Assembly (NCBI RefSeq): GCF_014117445.1
Contig: NZ_CP059851.1
Location: 806,001 to 870,000 of the forward strand
Reading direction: 5' to 3'
DNA length: 64,000 nt
Origin: Sandaracinobacteroides saxicola
GTDB lineage: Bacteria > Pseudomonadota > Alphaproteobacteria > Sphingomonadales > Sphingomonadaceae
Shown in pieces: positions 16,754 through 25,385 of the stretch. The notes below the pieces were generated by a model that was not told the origin of the DNA, searched no databases, and saw only the letters and a program-made list of their open reading frames with translations. A program made the position numbers and the translations under genes. Each line of letters opens with the position of its first letter. Within the stretch, counting starts at the first letter, position 1.

Positions 16754-17533
16754 ATGTCCCGCCGCAGGCAGATTTACGAAGGCAAGGCCAAGATTCTCTA
16801 CGAGGGTCCGGAGCCGGGCACGATCATCCAGTATTTCAAGGACGATGCGACCGCGTTCAACGCGCAGAAAAAGGGGACGATCAACGGCAAGGGCGTGCTG
16901 AACAACCGGATCAGCGAGCATATCTTCACGCTGCTGGGGGGGATCGGCATTCCGACGCATTTCATCCGCCGGCTGAACATGCGCGAGCAGCTGGTGCGGC
17001 AGGTGGAGATCGTGCCGCTGGAGGTGGTGGTGCGCAACGTCGCCGCCGGGTCGATGTCCAAACGGCTGGGGATCGAGGAGGGGACGGCGCTGCCCCGGAC
17101 GATCGTGGAATATTATCTGAAGGATGATGCGCTGGGTGACCCGATGGTGACCGAGGAGCATATCGCCGCCTTCGGCTGGGCCGGGCAGGACGAGTTGCAC
17201 GACATGGTCGACATGGCGGTCAGGATCAATGATTTCATGGCCGGGCTGTTCGCCGGCGTCGGCATTCGGCTCGTTGATTTCAAGCTGGAGTTCGGGCGGC
17301 TGTGGGAGGATGAATACAGCCGCATCATCCTGGCCGACGAAATTTCGCCCGATGGCTGCCGGCTGTGGGACATGAAGACCGGCGACAAGCTGGACAAGGA
17401 CCGCTTCCGCCGTGACCTGGGGGGCGAGATGGAGGCCTATCAGGAGGTGGCGCGGCGTCTGGGGTTGCTGCCCGATGGCGCGGATTCGACCGTGCTCGAC
17501 CTGGAAAGCGCGCGGAAGTCCCGCGGGCTGTGA
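16754..17533 (+). CDS. purC: phosphoribosylaminoimidazole-succinocarboxamide synthase (SAICAR synthetase)
   Basis: A 259-aa enzyme of de novo purine synthesis that joins CAIR and aspartate using ATP. Conserved segments are [16 protein letters not shown] (ATP loop), [31 protein letters not shown] and the C-terminal DFKLEFGR and [15 protein letters not shown]. The start has an AAGGAA ribosome binding site 5 nt upstream. Its stop codon overlaps the GTG start of the next gene. purS and purQ follow after one intervening hydrolase gene. Confidence 0.97.
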   Translation: MSRRRQIYEGKAKILYEGPEPGTIIQYFKDDATAFNAQKKGTINGKGVLNNRISEHIFTLLGGIGIPTHFIRRLNMREQLVRQVEIVPLEVVVRNVAAGSMSKRLGIEEGTALPRTIVEYYLKDDALGDPMVTEEHIAAFGWAGQDELHDMVDMAVRINDFMAGLFAGVGIRLVDFKLEFGRLWEDEYSRIILADEISPDGCRLWDMKTGDKLDKDRFRRDLGGEMEAYQEVARRLGLLPDGADSTVLDLESARKSRGL

Positions 17534-18447
17534 GGCGGCCCGCGCTGCTGACGCTGCTGCTGGCGGCGCCGCTGCTGGCGCAACCAAAGCCGGTTCCAAC
17601 CGTGCCGCGGCTGATGCAGCCCGAGGCGGTGATGGCCCTGCCGGCCGGAAAGCCCGCCGAGCGGATCGCCTATGGCGAGGCGCCGAGCCAGTTCGCCGAG
17701 CTGTGGCTGCCCGATGCCGCCAAGCATGGCGAGGGGCCGTGGCCTGTGGTGGCGGTGCTGCATGGTGGCTGCTGGCAGAAGCAGTTCGCCGACCTCAGCG
17801 TGATGAACCCGGCGGCGACCGACCTGGTGGCGCGCGGCTATGCCGTGTGGAACATCGAGTACCGGCGGATCGGCGAGGAAGGCGCGGGCTATCCGGGCAC
17901 CTATGCCGATGTGAATGCGGCGCTGGCGAAGCTGGCGGCGGAAGCGCCGGCGCGCAAGCTGGACCTGTCCCGCGTGGCGCTGCTGGGGCATAGCGCGGGT
18001 GGGCATCTGGCGCTGTGGGCGGCGGCGCGGGAAAAATTGCCGAAGGAGCATCCGCTGCGACCGGCCGACATGCTGCCGGTGAAGGCGGTGTTCAGCCTGG
18101 GCGGCCTGGGCGATCTGAAGGATTACGCCGCAGAGGTGTGCGGGGCGGACGTGGCGGCGGCCATGACCGGCGAGAAGAGCGACGCGCGCGCGGACGTTTT
18201 TGCCGATACGTCGCCATTCGAGATGCTGCCGTTTGCGGCGCCGGTGGTGATGGCGCAGGGCATCTATGACGGCGTCAGCTATCCCGAGCTGGGGCGCAGT
18301 TTCGTGTTTCGGGCGCAGACGCGGGGGATGAAGGCGCAAATCCTTCTGCTGCCCAATGCCGGCCATTTCGAGATCATGGCGCCGGGAACGCGGGCGTGGG
18401 AAACGATCGTGACGGAACTGGGCACGCGGTTGGCGGCGCCAAAATAG
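17530..18447 (+). CDS. exported alpha/beta-hydrolase (esterase family)
   Basis: A 305-aa protein with a GTG start overlapping the purC stop (GTGA). An N-terminal signal peptide ([13 protein letters not shown]) precedes an alpha/beta-hydrolase domain with the oxyanion-hole motif VLHGGCWQ, a nucleophile elbow GHSAGGHLA, and a C-terminal His in PNAGHFEIM. It resembles BD-FAE-type and kynurenine-formamidase-like esterases. The substrate is unknown, and its position between purC and purS may only reflect co-transcription. The signal sequence argues against a direct role in cytoplasmic purine synthesis. Confidence 0.8.
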   Translation: MRRPALLTLLLAAPLLAQPKPVPTVPRLMQPEAVMALPAGKPAERIAYGEAPSQFAELWLPDAAKHGEGPWPVVAVLHGGCWQKQFADLSVMNPAATDLVARGYAVWNIEYRRIGEEGAGYPGTYADVNAALAKLAAEAPARKLDLSRVALLGHSAGGHLALWAAAREKLPKEHPLRPADMLPVKAVFSLGGLGDLKDYAAEVCGADVAAAMTGEKSDARADVFADTSPFEMLPFAAPVVMAQGIYDGVSYPELGRSFVFRAQTRGMKAQILLLPNAGHFEIMAPGTRAWETIVTELGTRLAAPK

Positions 18448-18484
18448 TTGCGGGCCGGCGCGGCATCGCCCATAGCGCCGCAGC

Positions 18485-18715
18485 ATGAAAGCACGGGTAT
18501 TCGTCACGCTGAAAAACGGCGTTCTCGATCCGCAGGGGCGGGCGATCGGTCAGGCGCTGGCGGGGCTGGGGTTTGACGGGGTGGAGGATGTCCGCGTCGG
18601 GCGGATGTTCGAGCTGACGCTGGCGGACGGCACCGAGGTTTCGACCATCGAGGAGATGGCGCGCAAGCTGCTGGCCAACATGGTGATCGAAAATTTCCGG
18701 GTGGAACTGGCGTGA
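18485..18715 (+). CDS. purS: phosphoribosylformylglycinamidine synthase subunit PurS
   Basis: A 76-aa protein of typical PurS length and fold ([18 protein letters not shown], then [12 protein letters not shown] and the C-terminal [11 protein letters not shown]). PurS scaffolds the PurL-PurQ complex that makes FGAM. It overlaps purQ by 4 bp (GTGA). purL is not in the window. Confidence 0.95.
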   Translation: MKARVFVTLKNGVLDPQGRAIGQALAGLGFDGVEDVRVGRMFELTLADGTEVSTIEEMARKLLANMVIENFRVELA

Positions 18716-19377
18716 AAAGCGCCGTCATCGTCTTTCCTGGCAGCAACTGCGACCGGGATGTGGCGGTGGCGCTGCGCGACGTGACGGGCAGGGCGCCGGC
18801 GATGGTGTGGCATGGCGACCATGACCTGCCCGACGGGCTGGAGCTGATCGTGCTGCCGGGCGGGTTCAGCCATGGTGACTATCTGCGCTCGGGCGCGGTG
18901 GCGGCACGCGCGCCGGTGATGCGGGCGGTGACGAATGCTGCGGCACGCGGCGTGCGCGTGCTGGGCATCTGCAACGGGTTCCAGGTGCTGACCGAGGCGG
19001 GGTTGCTGCCGGGGGCCCTGATGCGCAACGCCGGGCTGAACTTTGTCTGCCGCCATGTGGCGCTGCGGGTGGAGGCGGGCGCCGCGGCATTCACCCGCGG
19101 TTATGCGCCGGGGGAGCTGATCCAGCTGCCGGTGGCGCATCATGACGGAAGCTATGTCGCCGATGCCGCCACGCTCGACCGGCTGGAGCAGCAGGGGCAG
19201 GTGGCGTTCCGCTATGCCGAACCGGTGAACGGCTCGGCGCGGGACATTGCCGGCGTGGTGAACGAGGCGGGCACCGTGCTCGGACTGATGCCGCACCCGG
19301 AGCGGGCGATCGAGGCGGCGCATGGCGGCACCGATGGCCGCCGGCTGTTCGAGGGACTGCTTCACGCGATGGCGTGA
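18712..19377 (+). CDS. purQ: phosphoribosylformylglycinamidine synthase subunit PurQ
   Basis: A 221-aa class I glutamine amidotransferase supplying ammonia for FGAM synthesis. The nucleophilic Cys is in [15 protein letters not shown], and the partner His/Glu in [10 protein letters not shown] near the C-terminus. The N-terminus is [14 protein letters not shown]. Translation begins at a GTG inside the end of purS, so the two subunits are coupled. Confidence 0.96.
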   Translation: MKSAVIVFPGSNCDRDVAVALRDVTGRAPAMVWHGDHDLPDGLELIVLPGGFSHGDYLRSGAVAARAPVMRAVTNAAARGVRVLGICNGFQVLTEAGLLPGALMRNAGLNFVCRHVALRVEAGAAAFTRGYAPGELIQLPVAHHDGSYVADAATLDRLEQQGQVAFRYAEPVNGSARDIAGVVNEAGTVLGLMPHPERAIEAAHGGTDGRRLFEGLLHAMA

Positions 19378-19479
19378 CGCGCGGAAAACGCGTGAAATTT
19401 CCGTTGGCATGGCTCCGCCCGGCTGGTTAACCGTTGAAACCGTGCGCGGCTTTTCGTGCGGCTATCGAGGGAGTGTGTG

Positions 19480-20745
19480 ATGCGTCTTGTTGCTGCCGTC
19501 CTTTTGCTGGCGGGATCGCCGCTGCTTGCCGGCGGGTTCGCCATCCAGGAACAGGGGGCGGTGGGGCAGGGCCGCAGTTTCGCAGGCGCCGCGGCGCAGT
19601 GGGATGACGCGCAGTCGCAATGGGCCAATCCGGCGCTGCTGACGCAGGCGGCCGGGGGGTCGCTGGCGGGGTCGGTCAACACGCTGTTCATCCGCTCGGC
19701 ACAGGCCGATCGGGGAACCACGATCAGCAATATTCTTGGCACGCGCCCGGTGGGGGGTGGCGATGGCGGCAACCCGTTCGCGCCGGTGGTGCCGGTACCG
19801 TCGGGCGCCGCGGCGTTGCGGGTGGGGCCGGATACCGTGATCGGCGTGAGTTTGAACAGCCCCTTCGGCCTGATCGTGAACTATGACGCGGGCTGGTTCG
19901 GCCGTTATGATTCGCTGCGGTCGAAGCTGAACACCTATAATCTGGCGCTGTCGGTGGCGCACCGGTTCGGCGCGCTGTCGGTGGGGGCGGGGATCGATCC
20001 GCAATATATCAATGCGGAGCTGACCTCGGCGCTGCCCAACTCGCTGGGCGCCGCCGATGGGGCGCAGCGGCTGAAGGGCGATGACTGGTCGGTGGGGTGG
20101 CATGCCGGTGCGACGCTGGACCTGGGGGAATTGCGGCTGGCGGCGGCGTGGCGCTCGGGCATCCGCCACCGGCTGAAGGGCCAGCTGGCGATCAGTGGCC
20201 TGTCCGGGCCGCTGGCGGCGGGGAACCGGGTGGTTGAGGCGGAGGCGCCGATCGGGCTGCCCGCGACGGGAAGCCTGGCGGCGCGCTGGCAGGTGACGCC
20301 GGCGCTGGCGCTGCTGACCAACCTGACCTGGACGCAGTGGAGCCGGTTCGACGCGATCCGCGTGGTGACGGCGGGCGGCACGACGGTGCAGGAGCAGGAT
20401 TACCGCGACACCATCAGCCTGGCGTTCGGGGGCGACTGGCGGGTGGACGAGCGCTGGACCCTGCGCGCCGGGGTGCAGCGCGACGAGACGCCGACGCGCG
20501 ACGGCCTGCGCACGACGCGGGTGCCCGATGGCGACCGCACCTGGCTGTCGGCGGGGGCGACAGTGGAACCGGCGCCGGGATGGCGGCTGAGCGCCAGCTA
20601 CAGCCACATCTTCGTCAGCACCGAGGCGATCGACCGCAGCGAACCCTTCTTCGCCGGCACGCCGCTGGCGACCACCGTGGCGGTCCGTTCCTCGAACAGC
20701 GGCGGCGTGGATATCCTGGGATTATCAGCGGCCTACGCCTGGTAG
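19480..20745 (+). CDS. FadL/OmpP1-family outer-membrane transporter
   Basis: A 421-aa outer-membrane beta-barrel of the FadL family for uptake of long-chain fatty acids or other hydrophobic compounds. It has a signal peptide (MRLVAAVLLLAGSPLLAGG). The mature N-terminus begins with the family's hatch sequence (GFAIQEQGAVGQGRSFAGAA, then WANPALL). Alternating beta strands run to the terminal aromatic residue (SAAYAW). The start follows a GAGGGAG ribosome binding site. Substrate specificity cannot be inferred. Confidence 0.88.
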   Translation: MRLVAAVLLLAGSPLLAGGFAIQEQGAVGQGRSFAGAAAQWDDAQSQWANPALLTQAAGGSLAGSVNTLFIRSAQADRGTTISNILGTRPVGGGDGGNPFAPVVPVPSGAAALRVGPDTVIGVSLNSPFGLIVNYDAGWFGRYDSLRSKLNTYNLALSVAHRFGALSVGAGIDPQYINAELTSALPNSLGAADGAQRLKGDDWSVGWHAGATLDLGELRLAAAWRSGIRHRLKGQLAISGLSGPLAAGNRVVEAEAPIGLPATGSLAARWQVTPALALLTNLTWTQWSRFDAIRVVTAGGTTVQEQDYRDTISLAFGGDWRVDERWTLRAGVQRDETPTRDGLRTTRVPDGDRTWLSAGATVEPAPGWRLSASYSHIFVSTEAIDRSEPFFAGTPLATTVAVRSSNSGGVDILGLSAAYAW

Positions 20746-20837
20746 CTGAAACCGGCGCCGTTCTGGCGCGTATGGTCTTCAGTACCCGTTGCGTTGCTTT
20801 CCCCTTCTCCATGCGTCGAGGCATGGGGAGGGGATCA

Positions 20838-23045
20838 TCACGGCCGGTTTTTGACGGTACGGTCGAGGAAATCCATGATGCCGCGCCACATGTGGGTGGC
20901 GAGCGCCGGATCGCGGATGGCGTGGGTCTGGCCGGGATAGACCATGGTGTCGAAGCGGATGCCGGACGCCTGCATCGCCGCCATCATGCGGGCGCTGTTG
21001 TCGAACACGACATTGTCGTCTGCCAGGCCGTGGATCAGCAGCAGCGGACGGCTGATGCGGGCCGCGTCCTTGACGACGTTGGACGCGCTATAGGGCGCCA
21101 TGTCGGTGCCCGGGTTGCCGAGATAGCGTTCGGTATAATGGGTGTCGTACAGCGTCCAGTCGGTGACGGGCGCGCCGGAGACCCCGGCGGCGAAGGCGGT
21201 GGGTGCCTGGGTCAGCAGGCGGAGCGTCATGTAGCCGCCATAGCTCCAGCCGTAGAGCGCAACCTTCGTGGGATCGACGAAGGGCTGCGCCTTCAGCCAG
21301 TCCAGCGCGGCGAGCTGGTCGGTGACCTCGAGAGTGCCGATCTGGCGGTAGAGCGGGCTTTCGAAGGCGACCCCACGGTTCGTCGTGCCGCGATTGTCCA
21401 GCATGAAGACCACCCAGCCCTGCTGCGCGAGCCATTGGTGCAACGGCGTGCTGCGGCCCCACTGGCGCGACACGCGCTGTACGCCGGGGCCGGCATAGAC
21501 CTCGAAGAAGACCGGATGGCGCGTGCCGGGGGTCATGTTCGGCGGGGTCAGCAGCATATAGTGCATGGCCTGGCCGTCGGCGGCGGGCAGCGTGCCGAAA
21601 ACCGGCGTGCGATGCGCGGCCAGGAAGGGGGCATAGGGGGTGCTGGCGACGGCGTTTTCGGTCACCCAGAGCCGGTGCTGGCCGTTGCGGTCGACGAGCG
21701 CGACTTGCGGCGGCTGGTCTGGGGTGGAGCGGGTGACGAGGGCGACGGTGCCGGCCTTGTCCATGACGCTTTCGGCCCAGCCGCCGGGCTGCGTCAGGCG
21801 TCGCGGGCTGCCCTTGCCGTCAAGGCGGACGGCGTAGAGGGATTTTTCCAGAACGGTATCGAAAAATCCCGAGACGAAGGCGAGGCCGGCGGCTTCATCG
21901 ACCGCCTCGACCTCGTCCACCACCCAGGGACCGCGGGTGATGGGGATGAGGCGTTTGCCGTTCCAGCGGTAGAGATGCTGGAAGCCATCGCGTTCGGACA
22001 GCCAGAGGAAATGGCCGGGGGTGGCGAGCGGGCGCAGGCCGTCGTGCAGGTTGAGGAAGGTCCTGCTGGTTTCGCTGAAGAGCAGGCGGGCGGCGCCGGT
22101 GGTTGCATCGACGGCGAGCAGGTCGAGGCGTTTCTGGTCGCGGCTCTGGCGCTGCACCACCAGCGTCGCGGCGTCGAGCCAGTCGACGCGGGCAAGATAG
22201 ATGTCGGGATCGGGGCCGAGATCGACTTTCACCGGGGCACCGCCGGAAACGCCGCGGATTTCCAGCGTGACGAGGGCATTGGGCGTGCCGGCGAAGGGGT
22301 AGCGTTGCTGCGTGACGGCGGTGCCGGCGGCGCCGATGGCGGCGCGCGTGGCGATGCGGACGGGGGTTTCATCGACCCGGGCAACGGCGATGCGGCGGTC
22401 GTCGGGCGACCACCAATAGCCGGTGTTGCGCTTCATTTCCTCTTGCGCGACGAATTCGGCGCTGCCGTAGCTGACCGGGCCGGCGCCTTCGGTGGTGATG
22501 GCGCGCTCGGCGGTGAGGTCATGGACGTAGAGGTTGGCGCCGCGGACATAGCTGACGAAGCCACCCCGCGGGCTGACCTTGGCGTCGGTTTCGCTTTCGG
22601 CGCTGCGGGTGAGGCGCTGGGCGGTGCCGTCGAGGCTGGCGAGCCAGATGTCGCCGTCGAGGGGCACCAGCAACCGCCGGCTGTCGGGCGCCCAGCGATA
22701 ATCGGTGATGCCGCGCGCGCCGGCGATGCGGGCGCGTTCCCGGCGTTGCAGTTCCGCCTCCGACAGCGCGGCCGGCGCCGGGGAGAGTTTCAGGCTGTCC
22801 ACAAGCATCTTTTGCTCGCCGGTGGCGACGTCGGTAACCCAGAGGTCGCTGCGCAGCTGGTCGTCGGCACGGCTTTTCAGCACGGTGACCATGCGGCCGT
22901 CGGGCGAGATGGCGGGCGCGCGCGGCGCGGCGCCGGCGAGTGGCGGGTTGGCGAAGACACGTTCGAGTGTCAGCGCTTCGGCGATGGCCAAGGTGGGGGC
23001 GGAAGTGGCGAGCATGGCGAGGGCGATGATCCAGTGCGCTTTCAT
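20838..23045 (-). CDS. S9-family dipeptidyl-peptidase IV
   Basis: A 735-aa exported prolyl peptidase. It has a signal peptide (MKAHWIIALAMLATSAPTLA), a beta-propeller DPP-IV N-terminal domain (about residues 80-450; ITDYRWAPDSRRLLVP and GYWWSPDDRRIAVARVDE are typical) and a C-terminal alpha/beta-hydrolase. The catalytic Ser is in GWSYGGYM, the Asp in HGLADDNVVF and the His in YPGQTHAIRD. It releases X-Pro dipeptides, a common trait of peptide-degrading sphingomonads. It is divergent from the FabH-like gene. Confidence 0.93.
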   Translation of the reverse strand: MKAHWIIALAMLATSAPTLAIAEALTLERVFANPPLAGAAPRAPAISPDGRMVTVLKSRADDQLRSDLWVTDVATGEQKMLVDSLKLSPAPAALSEAELQRRERARIAGARGITDYRWAPDSRRLLVPLDGDIWLASLDGTAQRLTRSAESETDAKVSPRGGFVSYVRGANLYVHDLTAERAITTEGAGPVSYGSAEFVAQEEMKRNTGYWWSPDDRRIAVARVDETPVRIATRAAIGAAGTAVTQQRYPFAGTPNALVTLEIRGVSGGAPVKVDLGPDPDIYLARVDWLDAATLVVQRQSRDQKRLDLLAVDATTGAARLLFSETSRTFLNLHDGLRPLATPGHFLWLSERDGFQHLYRWNGKRLIPITRGPWVVDEVEAVDEAAGLAFVSGFFDTVLEKSLYAVRLDGKGSPRRLTQPGGWAESVMDKAGTVALVTRSTPDQPPQVALVDRNGQHRLWVTENAVASTPYAPFLAAHRTPVFGTLPAADGQAMHYMLLTPPNMTPGTRHPVFFEVYAGPGVQRVSRQWGRSTPLHQWLAQQGWVVFMLDNRGTTNRGVAFESPLYRQIGTLEVTDQLAALDWLKAQPFVDPTKVALYGWSYGGYMTLRLLTQAPTAFAAGVSGAPVTDWTLYDTHYTERYLGNPGTDMAPYSASNVVKDAARISRPLLLIHGLADDNVVFDNSARMMAAMQASGIRFDTMVYPGQTHAIRDPALATHMWRGIMDFLDRTVKNRP

Positions 23046-23151
23046 GGGGCTTTTCTGCCGTGGCCGGCGGCACTTGTCACGCGGCTGTCAGAAAAGGGTT
23101 CAACCGCCGCGGCGGACGGCGTAGGAGGGCGCAAAGAAGAATGGAGCGCGC

Positions 23152-24267
23152 ATGGCCAACCCCGTCATTTCAGCGACCGGGCTTTTCACCCCGGCGGACA
23201 GCATTTCCAATGCCGAGCTGGTGGAGAGTTTCAATCGCTGGGTGGAGGCGCACAATGCTGAACATGCCGCGGCGATCGCCGCGGGGGACATGGTGGCGAT
23301 GCAGCCATCGAGCGTGGAGTTCATCGAGAAGGCGAGCGGAATCAAGTCTCGCCATGTGATGTCGAAGGCTGCCATCCTGGACCCGGCGGTGATGCGGCCC
23401 GACCTGCCGGAGCGGCCGAACGACGAGATTTCGGTGCTGGCGGAGATGGCGGTGGCGGCGGCGCGCGACGCGCTGGCGCGGGCCGGGCGCTCCCCCGCCG
23501 ACGTGGACGCTGTGCTGTGCGCGTGCAGCAACATGCAGCGGGCCTATCCGGCGATGGCGATCGAGGTGCAGGCGGCGCTGGGGATCGAGGGGTTCGCCTT
23601 CGACATGAATGTGGCGTGCAGCAGCGCCACCTTCGGCATCCAGACCGCGGCGGACTTCATCCGGGCCGGGCATGCGAAAAGCGTGCTGGTGGTGAACCCG
23701 GAAATCTGTTCGGGGCATCTGAACTTTCGTGACCGGGACAGCCATTTCATCTTCGGCGATGTGGCGACCGCCATCCTGGTGGAAGCGAAGGAGATGGCAC
23801 CGGCGGCGCACTGGGAGATCGTGGGAACGAAGCTGAAGACCGTGTTCAGCAACAATATCCGCAACAATTTCGGTTTCCTGAACCGGGCCGCGCCGGAGGG
23901 TGTGGGCGCGCCGGACAAGCTGTTCGTGCAGGAGGGGCGGAAGGTCTTCAAGGAGGTGGTGCCCATGGTCAGCGAGATGATCGTGGACCATATGGGCGAA
24001 CTGGGGGTGGCCGGCGTGCGGCGGCTGTGGCTGCACCAGGCCAATGCCGGGATGAACCGGCTGATCGCGGGGCGCGTCTTGGGACATGAAGCGAGCGCGG
24101 ACGAGAGCCCGACGGTGCTGGACAGCTATGCCAACACGTCGAGCGCCGGGTCGATCATCGCGTTTCACCTGCACAATGACGATTTACAGGTGGGCGATGT
24201 CGGGCTGATCTGTTCGTTCGGGGCGGGGTACAGCGCCGGCACGGTGTTTGTGCGCAAGGCGGCTTGA
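23152..24267 (+). CDS. beta-ketoacyl-ACP synthase III homologue (PA3286-like)
   Basis: A 371-aa thiolase-fold condensing enzyme. The Cys-His-Asn triad is visible in NVACSSATFG, WLHQANAGMN and SYANTSSAGS. The sequence follows the longer FabH variant typified by Pseudomonas PA3286, with markers such as EKASGIKSRHVM, ACSNMQRAYPAMAIEVQAAL and the RNNFGFLNR loop, rather than housekeeping FabH of about 320 aa. PA3286 lets cells feed medium-chain acyl-CoA from degradation into fatty-acid synthesis; the same shunt is inferred here. It is the last core gene before tRNA-Leu. Confidence 0.85.
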   Translation: MANPVISATGLFTPADSISNAELVESFNRWVEAHNAEHAAAIAAGDMVAMQPSSVEFIEKASGIKSRHVMSKAAILDPAVMRPDLPERPNDEISVLAEMAVAAARDALARAGRSPADVDAVLCACSNMQRAYPAMAIEVQAALGIEGFAFDMNVACSSATFGIQTAADFIRAGHAKSVLVVNPEICSGHLNFRDRDSHFIFGDVATAILVEAKEMAPAAHWEIVGTKLKTVFSNNIRNNFGFLNRAAPEGVGAPDKLFVQEGRKVFKEVVPMVSEMIVDHMGELGVAGVRRLWLHQANAGMNRLIAGRVLGHEASADESPTVLDSYANTSSAGSIIAFHLHNDDLQVGDVGLICSFGAGYSAGTVFVRKAA

Positions 24268-24334
24268 ACGCAGCCGCGTGGCCTGCTACGCGCGCCGCTC
24301 TACCGGGCAGGGGCGACCTTGCCTTATGGCACGT

Positions 24335-24421
24335 GCGGTCGTGGCGGAACTGGTAGACGCGCAACGTTGAGGTCGTTGTGGCCGAAAGGCCGTGGAAGTT
24401 CGAGTCTTCTCGACCGCACCA
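24335..24421 (+). tRNA. tRNA-Leu (anticodon GAG)
   Basis: An 87-nt cloverleaf with acceptor GCGGTCG/CGACCGC and an anticodon loop TTGAGGT. The long variable arm (TGGCCGAAAGGCCGT) is characteristic of tRNA-Leu, the T-loop is TTCGAGT and the CCA end is encoded. It marks the left edge of the flagellar island. Confidence 0.97.
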
Positions 24422-24925
24422 GACAGTCCTGAAATCCTGACGAGATGGAGCGTTCCCTTCGGGGGCTAAATTCCTGCGGAAAATCCAGGGGTTTGCGGCG
24501 GGCATTCTTGCACTGCGTCAAATCGGTATCCGAAGCTGCAGCGCCGGGGTCCGAAAGGGTCAACCGTCTCGGGCCTGAAAAGTTCTGACTGCAGATAAGA
24601 ACACGATCTCAGGCTCGATGTTAGCTTCAGCGTAAATTACCAAGATTATGAACGGGTGCATGCTACGCAGGACGCGTATCCCCTTCGCATAGGGTCATGA
24701 CGAAAAGCGGGGTTGCCGCCTAGCTTAGCCATGGAGTCAAGGGGGGTAATATGGCAGAGGCTGGGTAGTGGCGGCGGGCTAAGGATTCTTCTTTCCCATC
24801 TGATCTGTTTGAGCCGCTGGTGCCATAGGAAGGCAAATGCAATCATTGTCATCAGCGCGTGCCGATGCAGGCCTGTCCACTAGCTTTGGGCAACCATTGA
24901 TGCATATTGGGATAATGGTTGATAA
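24422..24925. other. gene-free junction between tRNA-Leu and flgD
   Basis: About 500 bp without an intact gene. The only recognisable content is the short transposase remnant at 24757-24879. Reading frames antisense to the tRNA are artefacts. No integrase or clear promoter was seen. Confidence 0.6.
24757..24879 (-). pseudogene. remnant of a DDE transposase C-terminus (IS701/IS4-like)
   Basis: Read leftward, an in-frame stop is followed by WTGLHRHALMTMIAFAFLWH, a basic stretch QRLKQIRWERRI and PPPLPSL. This closely resembles the C-terminus of alphaproteobacterial IS transposases that end in HRHALMTMIAYAFLQ...PPPQPSLP. The rest of the element is missing. Family placement is from memory of such sequences. 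Confidence 0.5.
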
Positions 24926-25348
24926 TCAACGCACCGCGGTAACTGCAGCGGGGTCGCGGGCGCCGCTGTCGGTGCTGAACCTAACCATGCCGCCATCAAC
25001 AGTAACTCCAGTGACAAGGGCCCAACTCGGCATATCCACGGTCATGATCTGACGGCCGATCAGCGTGGCGGCGTCGCCCAGAGATCGGGACGACAGCGAC
25101 GCAAGAATGTCATCTAGTTTGCGGTTGCCAGCTACCGCCTGCTCAACTTGGCTAAAGGTAGCCAGTTGCTGAGTATATTGCGTAGGATCCTGTGGGGATA
25201 GTGGGTCCTGGTTCTTTACCTGGGTAATCAGCAGTTTCACGAAGGTATCGAAGTCGGCGGCGATGCGGGTGCCCTCGGAGGCATTCGGTTTGCTACCGGA
25301 CGCAGCCGCGATCTGGCCGACGAGCGGGTTGGCTGCAATGATGGTCAT
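24926..25348 (-). CDS. flgD: flagellar hook-capping protein FlgD (short form)
   Basis: A 140-aa scaffold protein that caps the growing hook. The conserved N-terminal domain is clear (FVKLLITQVKNQDPLSPQDP, then TQYTQQLATFSQVEQ). A short C-terminal segment (LIGRQIMTVDMPSWALVTG) replaces the Tudor/FnIII domains of enteric FlgD (about 230 aa). Rhizobial FlgD proteins are similarly short, so this need not be a truncation. It is the last gene of the leftward operon starting at fliG. flgE, its usual partner, does not follow. Confidence 0.88.
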   Translation of the reverse strand: MTIIAANPLVGQIAAASGSKPNASEGTRIAADFDTFVKLLITQVKNQDPLSPQDPTQYTQQLATFSQVEQAVAGNRKLDDILASLSSRSLGDAATLIGRQIMTVDMPSWALVTGVTVDGGMVRFSTDSGARDPAAVTAVR

Positions 25349-25385
25349 GACTGGTTCCTTGAACTGCGGTTGGTTGGGAAAAGCA

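Noticed and set aside
20337-23261. Long rightward ORF of 974 codons across the DPP-IV gene
   Set aside because: Antisense shadow of the S9 peptidase, which has a complete catalytic triad on the minus strand.
24324-24563. Leftward reading frame over the tRNA-Leu gene
   Set aside because: It contains the well-known artefact translation RRLELPRPFGHNDLN produced by the antisense of tRNA-Leu; it is not a gene.
24926-25348. flgD as an IS-truncated gene
   Set aside because: The protein is short compared with enteric FlgD, but rhizobial FlgD proteins end in the same way, and the stop codon lies before the transposase remnant.
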